Shown here: piece by piece, positions 25,208-32,451 of the stretch
Position numbering within the stretch: position 1 is the first letter of the stretch
Layout of the letters: every line of letters starts with the position of its first letter
Assembly: GCA_946415475.1 (NCBI GenBank)
Contig: CAMKSQ010000017.1
Coordinates: forward strand, 1-32,451
Direction of reading: 5' to 3'
DNA: 32,451 nucleotides
From: an uncultured Bacteroidales bacterium
GTDB taxonomy: Bacteria > Bacteroidota > Bacteroidia > Bacteroidales > UBA932
Program-made: the position numbers and the translations under genes
Notes under the pieces: model-generated
Database searches by the model: none
What the model was told of the DNA's origin: nothing
The model's input: the letters and a program-made list of their open reading frames with translations, nothing else

Positions 25208-26692
25208 TTACTTCACCTCGACGGGTTTGTACTTGGGAACCAGGGACTTCATCAGGATCCAGGCCAGCAGATAGGCCAGGCCGCAGAAGCAGAACATGAT
25301 GAAGTAGCCGGCAGGTTTGCCCTCGAAGCCCATGAAATGGAAGGCAGCGCCCTGTCCTTCGGCATAGGTGAACAGGTTACCGGCCACCTTTTGGATAATC
25401 ATGGAGCCGATACCGCCCGCCATGGCACCAATACCCGTAATGGAAGCAATGGTGCTCTTGGGGAACATGTCACCTACGGTAGAGAAGATGTTGGCGCTCC
25501 AGGCCTGATGTCCCGCACCGGCAAGGCCGATGAGGATGGCCGGCCACCAGGGGCTCATGGCGCCCAGCGGCTGGGCGGCCAGGGCCACCAGCGGGAAGAA
25601 GGCAAAGATGAGCATGGAAAGCATACGACCGTTGTAGGGATGCATCCCCTTCTTCTCCACGAAGAGTTTGGGAAGATAGCCGCCGAACAGCGAAATCACC
25701 GTCACAATGGCGTACAGGGTGAAAATGAGGCCCTGTCCCAGCGGAGAGCTGGCCGGTGCGTTGAACTGGTCCTGGAAGTAGGCAGGAGCCCAGAACAGGA
25801 AGAACCACCACACACCGTCGGTGAGGAATTTGCCAATCGCAAAGCTCCAGGTCTGCTTGTACTTGAAGCACTGCAGCATGGGGATGGCTTTTTCAGACTC
25901 CCGATCGGGGTCGGGAGTGACGGCCTTCGCAGCGGCGTCATTGCCGGCTTGACCGGCAATCTCATCGTCCTGATGGATATAGGCAAGCTCCTCCTGGTTC
26001 ACATGTTTGCTCTTTTCCGGCTTGTCATACATGAACTGCCAGAAGAACATCCAGATGAAGCCCAGGCCACCGATGATGATGAAGGCCATTTCCCAGCCAA
26101 AGTTCTTGGCGAGCGGCGGGATCAGGAGCGGAGCGGCCAGTGCACCTACGGAAGCGCCGGCGTTGAAGATAGACGTGGCAAAGGCACGGTCCTTCTTGGG
26201 GAAGTACTCGGCCGTGGTCTTGATGGCGGCCGGGAAGTTACCCGCCTCACCCAGTGCCAGGATACCCCGGCACAGGAGGAAAAGGTAAACGCTAACCGTG
26301 GAGATGGTCAGGGCGATATTGGAGCCCGCTTCAACGGCCCGCAGCGCCTCGACGGAATCGACACCATCCACAAACCACGTGGTGGCTACGCCGCAACCGG
26401 CATGCATCACCGCACCAAGGCTCCAGACGCCGATGGCAATCATGTAGCCTTTCTTGGTGCCCATCCAGTCCACGAACTTACCCGCGAACAGGCAGGCAAT
26501 GGCGTAGAAGATGGAGAACAGCGAGGTGATGGTACCGTAGTCGGCATCGGTCCAGTGGAACTCCGGTGCAATGAACTCCTTATAAGTCAGGGAGAGCACC
26601 TGACGGTCCAGATAGTTCACGGTAGTGGCCACGAACAGCAGGCTGCAAATCCACCACCGCCAGTTGGTCATTAATTTTTTCTGTGTACTCAT
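25208..26692 (-). CDS. exuT: Hexuronate MFS transporter (ExuT-like) with in-frame palindromic repeats
   Basis: Twelve-helix major facilitator of the anion:cation symporter group; proton-driven uptake of galacturonate or glucuronate is the family role. 494 residues. Marks: TVNYLDRQVLSL in helix 1, RGILALGEAGNFPAAIKTTAEYFPKKDRA (seen in part) and TWSFAIGKFLTDGVWWFFLFW at helix 7. The central cytoplasmic loop (residues about 243-268) is encoded by two palindromic repeats (25937-25964 and 25896-25921) joined by a short spacer; its composition (Ala, Gly, Asp, Pro) differs from the rest. Located between uxaB and pectinesterase. Possible confusion only over the exact uronate. Confidence 0.92.
   Translation of the reverse strand: MSTQKKLMTNWRWWICSLLFVATTVNYLDRQVLSLTYKEFIAPEFHWTDADYGTITSLFSIFYAIACLFAGKFVDWMGTKKGYMIAIGVWSLGAVMHAGCGVATTWFVDGVDSVEALRAVEAGSNIALTISTVSVYLFLLCRGILALGEAGNFPAAIKTTAEYFPKKDRAFATSIFNAGASVGALAAPLLIPPLAKNFGWEMAFIIIGGLGFIWMFFWQFMYDKPEKSKHVNQEELAYIHQDDEIAGQAGNDAAAKAVTPDPDRESEKAIPMLQCFKYKQTWSFAIGKFLTDGVWWFFLFWAPAYFQDQFNAPASSPLGQGLIFTLYAIVTVISLFGGYLPKLFVEKKGMHPYNGRMLSMLIFAFFPLVALAAQPLGAMSPWWPAILIGLAGAGHQAWSANIFSTVGDMFPKSTIASITGIGAMAGGIGSMIIQKVAGNLFTYAEGQGAAFHFMGFEGKPAGYFIMFCFCGLAYLLAWILMKSLVPKYKPVEVK
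25896..25921. repeat. Palindromic repeat inside exuT, diverged copy
   Basis: GACTCCCGATCGGGGTCGGG then AGTGAC: stem ACTCCCGA/TCGGGAGT with a GAC edge. It resembles the GAGAT-ATGACA family with several differences and encodes exuT residues 258-266 (TPDPDRES region). Confidence 0.65.
25937..25964. repeat. GAGAT-ATGACA repeat, copy inside exuT
   Basis: On the minus strand GAGATTGCCGGTCAAGCCGG then CAATGAC: the same as the copy at 31187-31214 except for one compensated base pair in the stem (C-G for the outer position swapped to G-C). It is read in frame as DEIAGQAGND. Confidence 0.85.
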
Positions 26693-26707
26693 AGAATCCT
26701 ATTATGT

Positions 26708-26794
26708 GAGATACGCTCGGCCCTTTGGGCCTCGGTATGACAAGAAAGGGCCCTGTCATACCGAGCGAAGCCGAAGGCGAAGCGAGTGTATCTC
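26708..26794. repeat. Composite palindromic element of two GAGAT-ATGACA units (uxaB-exuT gap)
   Basis: Two units face each other: 26708-26742 (GAGATACGCTCGG, a GGCCCTTTGGGCC core, CTCGGTATGACA) and, inverted, 26754-26794 (TGTCATACCGAGCGAAG, a GCCGAAGGCGAAG expansion, CGAGTGTATCTC). The 11-base centre reads AGAAAGGGCCC. Together they make an 87-bp near-palindrome that fills most of the 103-bp gap between the uxaB stop and the exuT start. Long RNA hairpin expected in the operon mRNA. Confidence 0.85.
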
Positions 26795-26795
26795 A

Positions 26796-28235
26796 TTAAA
26801 GAATAGATTTTACGGCGGCACGCATGCCTTTTTCCTGAACGAGGGCAAGGTCCTTGGTGAGGAGTTCGGTGAGGCCGGGAACCTTGTTCAGGTCTTCGCC
26901 CCAGATGAACTCATCGGCCAGGACACCCTTGGCAACCTTGGCAACGTCGCCGGTAGCCCAGAGTTCCTTCAGCAGATCCATGATCTTGGGATCATCGTTC
27001 GGGACGATCTCGTCTTCGCCGCGTTTGCCGCCCTTGTAGTAGGTGCAGATGCCGGCCAGGCCCAATACGAGGCCCTGCGGCAGTTCGCCCTTGCGCTCCA
27101 GATAGGTCTTGAGGCCGGGCAGGTCGCGGGTCTTGAATTTCGGGAAGCTGTTGAGCATGATGGAAGTCACGAAGTGCTTCACGAACGGGTTGCGGAAGCG
27201 CTCCATCACGTCGTTGGCGAACTTCACCAGTTCCTCCTTCGGAAGGTTCAGGGTAGGCAGCAGTTCGTCGTACATCACTTTCTTCACAAACTGGCCGACC
27301 TCAGGGTCTTCGCAGCACTCCTTCACGGTGTTCAGGCCGCTCAGGTAGCCAACCGGGCTCAGCACGGTGTGGGGGCCATTCAGCAAGGTCACCTTTCTCT
27401 CGTGATAAGGGGCCTCGGAAGGGACGAAGAGCACGTTCAGGCCAGCCTTGTCGGCCGGGAACTCGGCGGCGATCTCCTTCGGAGCCTCGATCACCCACAG
27501 GTGGAAGATTTCGGCCTTGTCCAGGAGGTGGTCATCATAACCGGCACGTTCGCACAGCTGGGCGGCGGTGTCACGCGGATAACCCGGGACGATACGGTCC
27601 ACCAGGGTGCTGTACACACCACAGGCGTTCTCGAACCAGTCGCTGAATTCGGCACCCAGTTTCCACAGGTCGATATACTGGCGGATGCACTCCTTCAGGT
27701 GTTTACCGTTCTCGAAGATGAGCTCGCAAGGGAAGATGATCAGGCCCTTGTCCTTGGCACCCTTGAAGTACTGGAAACGGTGATACAGGAGCTGGGTGAG
27801 CTTGCCGGGATAGCTGCTGGCGGGTTTGTCCTCCAGTTTGCAAGCCGGGTCAAAGGCGATACCGGCCTCCGTGGTATTGGAAATCACAAAGCGGATTTCC
27901 GGCTGCTCGGCTAGGGCCATGTAAGCGGCAAAGTCCTCGTAGGGGTTCAGGCCGCGGGAGATAACGTCGATCAGGTCCACGCTATCCACGGGCTGGCCAT
28001 TCTGGAGACCCTGCAGATTCAGGTGGTACAGGCCGTCCTGCTCGTTGAGCCAGCTGACCATACCCTTCTCGATGGGCTGGACCACCACTACGGAGCCGTT
28101 GAAGTCCGTCTTCTGGTTGGTCTTCCAGATAATCCACTCGATGAATGCGCGGAGGAAGTTACCTTCGCCAAACTGAATCACCTTCTCGGTGTACTTTTTT
28201 GCCTGCGGTGCAGACGTGCGGTTTAGTCTTTCCAT
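26796..28235 (-). CDS. uxaB: Tagaturonate reductase (altronate oxidoreductase)
   Basis: Reduces D-tagaturonate to D-altronate with NADH. 479 residues of the mannitol dehydrogenase/UxaB family: the N-terminal Rossmann region starts VIQFGEGNFLRAFIEW (19-34), and later SNTTEAGIAFD, CELIFENGKHLKECI and the C-terminal helical half with LNGPHTVLSPVGYLSGL, all typical. The pathway context (uxaC, uxaA in the same operon) decides between UxaB and mannitol or mannonate enzymes. 37 bases after the pectate lyase stop; followed by the composite repeat. Confidence 0.95.
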   Translation of the reverse strand: MERLNRTSAPQAKKYTEKVIQFGEGNFLRAFIEWIIWKTNQKTDFNGSVVVVQPIEKGMVSWLNEQDGLYHLNLQGLQNGQPVDSVDLIDVISRGLNPYEDFAAYMALAEQPEIRFVISNTTEAGIAFDPACKLEDKPASSYPGKLTQLLYHRFQYFKGAKDKGLIIFPCELIFENGKHLKECIRQYIDLWKLGAEFSDWFENACGVYSTLVDRIVPGYPRDTAAQLCERAGYDDHLLDKAEIFHLWVIEAPKEIAAEFPADKAGLNVLFVPSEAPYHERKVTLLNGPHTVLSPVGYLSGLNTVKECCEDPEVGQFVKKVMYDELLPTLNLPKEELVKFANDVMERFRNPFVKHFVTSIMLNSFPKFKTRDLPGLKTYLERKGELPQGLVLGLAGICTYYKGGKRGEDEIVPNDDPKIMDLLKELWATGDVAKVAKGVLADEFIWGEDLNKVPGLTELLTKDLALVQEKGMRAAVKSIL

Positions 28236-28272
28236 AAACGTTATTATTAGTTATTTAAATTAAGATATGCTT

Positions 28273-29697
28273 TTATTGTGTAAGGATGATTCCACCATTA
28301 TCTACATCGACGGGAGCACTGGCGTAACCCAGCTTACCGTAACCGGCATTGGCCTTCACCAGGGCGGGAACGTCCTCAGCAGCCGTTACCGTGTAGCTGT
28401 AAGCCGGTTTGAAATCGGCATAAGTGAGTTCCGTGCCGGCAGTGCCGCCGTACTTGGTGTACTTGACATTGCTCAGCGGATACGGGCTCTTGGCCTTTTC
28501 CGGCTTGTTTACATATACGTTCTGGGTAGGATACAGGTAACCGGCTACGCTGCCCTGGAGGTTGGATACTCCGCTTTCCTTGGCAGGATAGGTGCAGATG
28601 TCGGTAGGCAGCTGCACGGCGTCAAAGTAGTTGTATTCCACCAGCACCTTGGCGCCATAGGCAGAACCTACGCCGTAGGTGGTATTGCCGTCGAACAGGT
28701 TGTTGTACACGTGTACCGTACCAAAACGCACGCGTGGGTGACGGCTGCTGGAGCCCTCGAACCAGTTGTGGTGGAAGGTGGCGGTAATGGCCACGTCACC
28801 GCTCTGGCTGTTGGAGTGGCCCACCAGACAGCTCTTCTGCGTCTTGACATATCGGCACCAGCTCACGGTCACATTCTTGGAGCCATGGGTGATGTCGGTG
28901 GAGCCGTCCTCGTAGTCCTTGGTCTGGTTAAGTGAGGTAAAGGTGCAGTGGTCTACCCATACGCCGTCGCATTCCTGCATGGAGACGGCATCGGCACCGT
29001 TATTGGCTTTGGGCTGCTGGAAGTTGATGTTGCGGATAATGATGTTCTTGGCGCGGACGCAGAAAATACCGATCTTGTCCATCACGAAGTCATCCGTGCC
29101 GATGAAGGAGAGGTTGGAAACGTCTTTGACGTCGAACCACGGGTGGGCTTCGGAGAAGTCACGGCCTTCGTCACTCTTGAACGTACCACTGAGCCAGATG
29201 ACGGTGGGGGTATGGGTCCCCTTCTTCTCGTCCTTGGTGCGCTGCAGCAGCCAGGTCTGGAGGGCCTTACCGCTGTTGAAGTGCAGCACATTGCCGCCAC
29301 TCCCCTCGCCGCCGGTCACGGCTGCACCATAGCCCACCAGGGCTGTCGGGTCCACGATACCCACAGCCGGAGGCGTCGAGCATTCCAGCTCGTCGCCCTC
29401 GCCAGGAATCGGGTCCGCCCCGGGTTCTTCGCCAGGATCTTCTCCGGGGTCATCAGGGTCTTCGCCGGGGTCTTCGCCGGGGGCTTCGCCAGGGGCTTCG
29501 CCAGGGGCCTCACCGGGTTCTTCGCCAGGGTCCTCACCAGGTTCTTCACCGGATTCGCTCCCCGGATCCTCACCGCTTTCCTTCTCATTGTGGGGCGTTT
29601 CCACCTCGTTTTTCTCCGGCACCGGCGTCACCTGGGGTTTTTCACAACCCCATAGGATGGCCAGCAACAAAGCAACTATGGATACCAATCTCGTCAT
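28273..29697 (-). CDS. Pectate lyase, polysaccharide lyase family 1, lipoprotein
   Basis: Cleaves de-esterified homogalacturonan by beta-elimination, giving unsaturated oligogalacturonides. A lipoprotein signal ends in ILWGC (Cys18). Residues about 43-93 are a Gly-Glu-Pro/Asp-Pro-Gly repeat linker that would hold the enzyme away from the membrane. The beta-helix domain (about 120-440) has the PL1 marks: calcium-site D236 in GADAVSMQ and DGSTDITHG (264-272), WVDHCTF (247-253), and the catalytic arginine motif RHPRVRFG (319-326). 474 residues. Four bases downstream of uxaA. Confidence 0.94.
   Translation of the reverse strand: MTRLVSIVALLLAILWGCEKPQVTPVPEKNEVETPHNEKESGEDPGSESGEEPGEDPGEEPGEAPGEAPGEAPGEDPGEDPDDPGEDPGEEPGADPIPGEGDELECSTPPAVGIVDPTALVGYGAAVTGGEGSGGNVLHFNSGKALQTWLLQRTKDEKKGTHTPTVIWLSGTFKSDEGRDFSEAHPWFDVKDVSNLSFIGTDDFVMDKIGIFCVRAKNIIIRNINFQQPKANNGADAVSMQECDGVWVDHCTFTSLNQTKDYEDGSTDITHGSKNVTVSWCRYVKTQKSCLVGHSNSQSGDVAITATFHHNWFEGSSSRHPRVRFGTVHVYNNLFDGNTTYGVGSAYGAKVLVEYNYFDAVQLPTDICTYPAKESGVSNLQGSVAGYLYPTQNVYVNKPEKAKSPYPLSNVKYTKYGGTAGTELTYADFKPAYSYTVTAAEDVPALVKANAGYGKLGYASAPVDVDNGGIILTQ
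29419..29574. repeat. Degenerate 12-bp tandem repeat in the pectate lyase linker
   Basis: About a dozen tandem units of the form CCGGGGTCTTCG or CCAGGGGCTTCG (plus strand) encode the Gly-Glu-(Asp/Glu/Ala)-Pro linker. Units differ at one or two positions. In-frame gain or loss of units is expected by slippage. Confidence 0.8.
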
Positions 29698-29700
29698 ATT

Positions 29701-31179
29701 TTACAGCGTGACGCCTTGCTTGAAGATGGCAATCTCGCGGATGCCGTGCTTTTCGTTGTTTACGGGTTCACCGCTGGCGGCGGCGAGCACGAATTCGATG
29801 AAGCGGGCGGCCACCTCTTCCATGGGTTCTCCCTGGGCCAGGACACCGGCGTTGAAGTCAATCCAGGACGGCTTGGCCTCGTATAGCGGCGTATTGGTGG
29901 ATATTTTCATGGTGGGGACGAAACTGCCGAACGGGGTGCCACGGCCGGTGGTGAACAGCACAATCTGGCAACCGGAAGCGCCCAGTGCCGTGGAAGCCAC
30001 CAGGTCATTGCCCGGAGCGCTCAACAGGTTCAAGCCCTTGACGCTCAAGCGTTCAGCATATTTCAGCACGCCCCTGACGATACTCTTGCCGCACTTTTGC
30101 GTGCAGCCCAGGCTCTTCTCCTCCAGCGTGGAAATGCCGCCGACCTTATTACCCGGCGAAGGGTTCTCGTACACGGGCATCCCCTGCTTCATGAAGTACT
30201 CCTTGAAGTCGTTGATCAGGTGCACCGTCTTGTCGAAGGTAGCTTCGTCCTGACAACGGTTCATGAGGATGGTCTCTGCGCCGAACATTTCCGGCACCTC
30301 GGTGAGCACGGTCGTGCCGCCCTGGGCGACAATCCAGTCGGAGAACACGCCCAGCAGCGGGTTGGCGGTAATGCCGCTCAAGCCGTCGGAGCCACCGCAC
30401 TTCAGGCCGACGCGAAGCTCGCTCACAGGCACTTCCTCGCGGACATCCTTGGAAGCCACGGCAAAGATTTCCCGCAGGCGCTCCACGCCATAGGCAATCT
30501 CATCGTTCACCTTCTGGCAAACGAACATCTTCACGCGAGACTCGTCCACAGGACCGACCATCTCGCGGAAGGCATCCAGCTGGTTGTTTTCGCAACCCAG
30601 GCTCACCACCAGCACGCCACCGGCGTTGGGATGATGGACCATATCGGCAAGTACCTTGCGCGTATTCTCGTGGTCGTCGCCCAGCTGGGAGCAGCCGTAG
30701 TTGTGCGGGAAGCAGACGATGGCATCGACACTCCCCTCTTTTCCGGCAACCTCGGCCTTGAATTTATTGACGATTTGCTCGCAAATGCCATTCACGCAGC
30801 CTACGGTGGGGATTACCCAAATCTGGTTGCGGATACCCACCTGGCCATCGGCCCGGCGGAAGCCCTTGAAGGTCCTGGAAACCGCGGCTTTCTCAATCTC
30901 CACCAGGGCTGGATTGTAATTGTATTCCAGCAGGCCTTCCAGGTTGGTCTTGATGCAAGAATGGTCCACCATGGTACCGGCTTCGGCGTCACGGGTTACA
31001 TGGCCAATAGGGAAACCGTACTTAATCACGTTGTCCCCCGCCTTGAGGGCCTGGAGCACAATCTTGTGGCCGCGGGGAATGTCCATCTGCAGGGTCACGC
31101 CTTCCACCACCTCGCCTTTGGCAAGGTCCTGAAGCGCTACCGCCACGTTATCGGCCGGATTTATCTTAATGTACTTCAT
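29701..31179 (-). CDS. uxaA: Altronate dehydratase
   Basis: Dehydrates D-altronate to KDG, an iron-dependent step. 492 residues combining the N-terminal SAF domain (1 to about 95; NPADNVAVALQDLAKGEVV, DIPRGHKIVL, GFPIGHVT) and the large UxaA/GarD domain (FRRADGQVGIRNQIWVIPTVGCVN; FPHNYGCSQLGDDHENTRKVL; LKCGGSDGLSGITANP; the last with a conserved cysteine). The fused form is the usual one. Sits between uxaC (gap with a palindromic repeat) and the pectate lyase (3 bases). Confidence 0.96.
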   Translation of the reverse strand: MKYIKINPADNVAVALQDLAKGEVVEGVTLQMDIPRGHKIVLQALKAGDNVIKYGFPIGHVTRDAEAGTMVDHSCIKTNLEGLLEYNYNPALVEIEKAAVSRTFKGFRRADGQVGIRNQIWVIPTVGCVNGICEQIVNKFKAEVAGKEGSVDAIVCFPHNYGCSQLGDDHENTRKVLADMVHHPNAGGVLVVSLGCENNQLDAFREMVGPVDESRVKMFVCQKVNDEIAYGVERLREIFAVASKDVREEVPVSELRVGLKCGGSDGLSGITANPLLGVFSDWIVAQGGTTVLTEVPEMFGAETILMNRCQDEATFDKTVHLINDFKEYFMKQGMPVYENPSPGNKVGGISTLEEKSLGCTQKCGKSIVRGVLKYAERLSVKGLNLLSAPGNDLVASTALGASGCQIVLFTTGRGTPFGSFVPTMKISTNTPLYEAKPSWIDFNAGVLAQGEPMEEVAARFIEFVLAAASGEPVNNEKHGIREIAIFKQGVTL

Positions 31180-31186
31180 AAGGTAT

Positions 31187-31214
31187 GAGATTCCCGGTCA
31201 AGCCGGGAATGACA
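31187..31214. repeat. GAGAT-ATGACA palindromic repeat, copy in the uxaC-uxaA gap
   Basis: GAGATTCCCGGTCAAGCCGG then GAATGACA, followed by ATTA, whose TTA is the uxaC stop codon on the minus strand. The same arrangement against a stop codon is seen for yidC at 6710-6742. Confidence 0.88.
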
Positions 31215-31215
31215 A

Positions 31216-32451
31216 TTAAAAGTTAAAGTAATTCTTGGCGTTGTTGTAGGAGATGTCTTCCACCATCTTGCCGATGGTCTCAAGTTCGGAGGCAGGCAGT
31301 TTGCCCTCTTCCACGTCCTTGCCCAGCACATCGCAGAGGATGCGGCGGAAATACTCGTGGCGAGGATAAGAGATGAAGCTGCGGCTGTCCGTAAGCATGC
31401 CCACGAAGCGGGAGAACAGGCCCAGAACGCTCAGGGCGTCCATCTGGCGGCGCATACCCACTTCCTGATCCAGGAACCACCAACCGGAACCAAACTGCAT
31501 CTTGCCGGGTACGGTGCCGTCGTTGAAGGTGTAAAGCATGGTCATCATCACCTCGTTGTCCTTCGGGTTCAGGCAGTACAGGATGGTCTTGGTGAGGGCA
31601 TCCTCGCTGGCCAGGCGGTTGAAGAACTTGTGACCGGCAGCGGCAATCTCCTGGTCATGGATGGCATCGAAACCGGTATCCGGGCCCACCAGATTGAACA
31701 TCTTGGTGTTGTTGTTACGGATAGCGCCGATGTGGAACTGCTGCGCCCAGCCGGCTTTGCAGTCCATGACGGCCTGATCGTGCAGGAAGGCGCTGCGGAA
31801 CTTGTTCAGTTCTTTCTCGCTGGGACGCTTGCCCAGGAGAACCAGTTTGAAGATGGCTTCAATCTCCAGCTCCGTGTAATCCTCGGCATAGAAGTTCTCC
31901 AGGCCGTGGTCGGAGAGTTTGCAGCCGTTGGCGGCAAAGAAGTCGTGACGCTTCTGGAGGGCTTCGCAAAGGTCGGCATAGGATTTAATCTCCATATCGG
32001 CGGCCGCACCCAACTGCTCCAGATAGGCCTTGTAGGCCTTGGGATCCTCGATGGCCATGGCCTTGTCCGGACGCCAGGCAGGGATGACCTTGGTGCCGAA
32101 AGGATCGGCGGCAATCATCTTGTGCCAGCGGAGGTCATCGGCAGGATCGTCCGTGGTGCAAACCGTCTCCACATTGAACTTGCGGATGAGGGCCTGGCCG
32201 CGGAATTCGGGCGTAGCGAGCTTGGCATTGCACTCTTCGAAAATTTCACGGGCGGTAGCCGGGCAAAGGAGTTTGTCGATGCCGAACACACGGCTCAGCT
32301 CCAGGTGGGTCCAGTGGTACAGCGGGTTCCGCATGGTATAGGGAACGGTCTCGGCCCATTTCTGGAAGGTTTCCCAGGCGCTATACTTACCGCCGGTGAG
32401 GTAATCCTCGCTTACGCCGTTGGCACGCATGGCACGCCACTTATAGTGGTC
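31216..32451 (-). CDS. uxaC: Uronate isomerase (5' partial at window edge)
   Basis: Isomerises D-galacturonate to D-tagaturonate (also glucuronate to fructuronate). Amidohydrolase fold. The reading frame continues to the right edge: before the Met at 32430 it reads DHYKWRA, a conserved UxaC segment (DHYKWRAMRANGV), so the true start lies outside and roughly the first 55 residues, including the HxH metal ligands, are missing. Visible family stretches: NPLYHWTHLELSRVFGI, CTTDDPADDLRWH, PAWRPDKAM, GAIRNNNTKMF and TDSRSFISYPRHEYFRRILC. First visible gene of the pectin operon. Confidence 0.96.
   Translation of the reverse strand, partial: DHYKWRAMRANGVSEDYLTGGKYSAWETFQKWAETVPYTMRNPLYHWTHLELSRVFGIDKLLCPATAREIFEECNAKLATPEFRGQALIRKFNVETVCTTDDPADDLRWHKMIAADPFGTKVIPAWRPDKAMAIEDPKAYKAYLEQLGAAADMEIKSYADLCEALQKRHDFFAANGCKLSDHGLENFYAEDYTELEIEAIFKLVLLGKRPSEKELNKFRSAFLHDQAVMDCKAGWAQQFHIGAIRNNNTKMFNLVGPDTGFDAIHDQEIAAAGHKFFNRLASEDALTKTILYCLNPKDNEVMMTMLYTFNDGTVPGKMQFGSGWWFLDQEVGMRRQMDALSVLGLFSRFVGMLTDSRSFISYPRHEYFRRILCDVLGKDVEEGKLPASELETIGKMVEDISYNNAKNYFNF

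Noticed and set aside
25043..26674. 543-codon plus-strand open frame
   Set aside because: Antisense to exuT; same reason as above.
26708..26794. CRISPR-like or attenuator reading of the repeats
   Set aside because: Only two inverted units with an 11-base centre, no spacers of even length and no cas genes; no leader peptide with regulatory codons.

Overview
The window looks like chromosomal DNA from a member of the Bacteroidales, probably an uncultured gut or rumen lineage. The evidence is indirect: several start sites are preceded by the Bacteroidetes promoter form TTTG-N19-TAnnTTTG, lipoboxes are common, the YidC is of the two-domain type, there is a DUF349 repeat protein, an archaeal/vacuolar-type ATPase operon and a TonB-dependent receptor. 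No tRNA, rRNA operon, CRISPR array, integrase or transposase was seen.

Layout. 1-4229 (+): the distal part of a V-type ATPase operon (end of A, then B, D, I, K), closed by a strong terminator. 4378-5922 (+): a C11 (clostripain-like) protease lipoprotein. 5925-10420 (-): DUF349 protein, yidC and a YggS-type PLP protein. 10511-11188 (+): trmD. 11189-11420: a gap holding a probable small RNA with its own consensus promoter on the minus strand. 11421-15889 (-): DUF1846 protein, glutamine cyclotransferase lipoprotein, a TPP riboswitch and a TonB-dependent receptor that the riboswitch marks as a thiamin-related transporter. 16031-17368 (+): pgi. 17435-18058 (-): nitroreductase lipoprotein. 18165-18488 (-): RNase P RNA. 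18549-32451 (-): a pectin/galacturonate operon of eleven genes running off the right edge.

The pectin operon is biochemically complete from released uronates to central metabolism. A pectin methylesterase and a PL1 pectate lyase (both lipoproteins) attack the polymer. Saturated galacturonate goes through UxaC, UxaB and UxaA to 2-keto-3-deoxygluconate (KDG). Unsaturated uronate goes through KduI and KduD to the same KDG. KdgK and Eda then give pyruvate and glyceraldehyde-3-phosphate. Import is provided by an ExuT-like MFS carrier and, unusually, by an orphan galactitol-type PTS EIIC protein with no EIIA or EIIB nearby. KduI itself begins with a signal peptide, which suggests that isomerisation happens in the periplasm and that the EIIC-like protein may import the product without phosphorylation. 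This is the best candidate for an undescribed system.

The second theme is small palindromic repeats. A family bounded by GAGAT and ATGACA occurs about seven times, in intergenic gaps of operons (yidC-yggS, kduD-EIIC, uxaB-exuT, uxaC-uxaA) and also in frame inside the exuT coding sequence. A different, larger element (146 bp, 27-bp inverted arms) sits in frame inside yggS and adds about 45 residues to a conserved enzyme. This resembles the coding palindromic elements known from Rickettsia.
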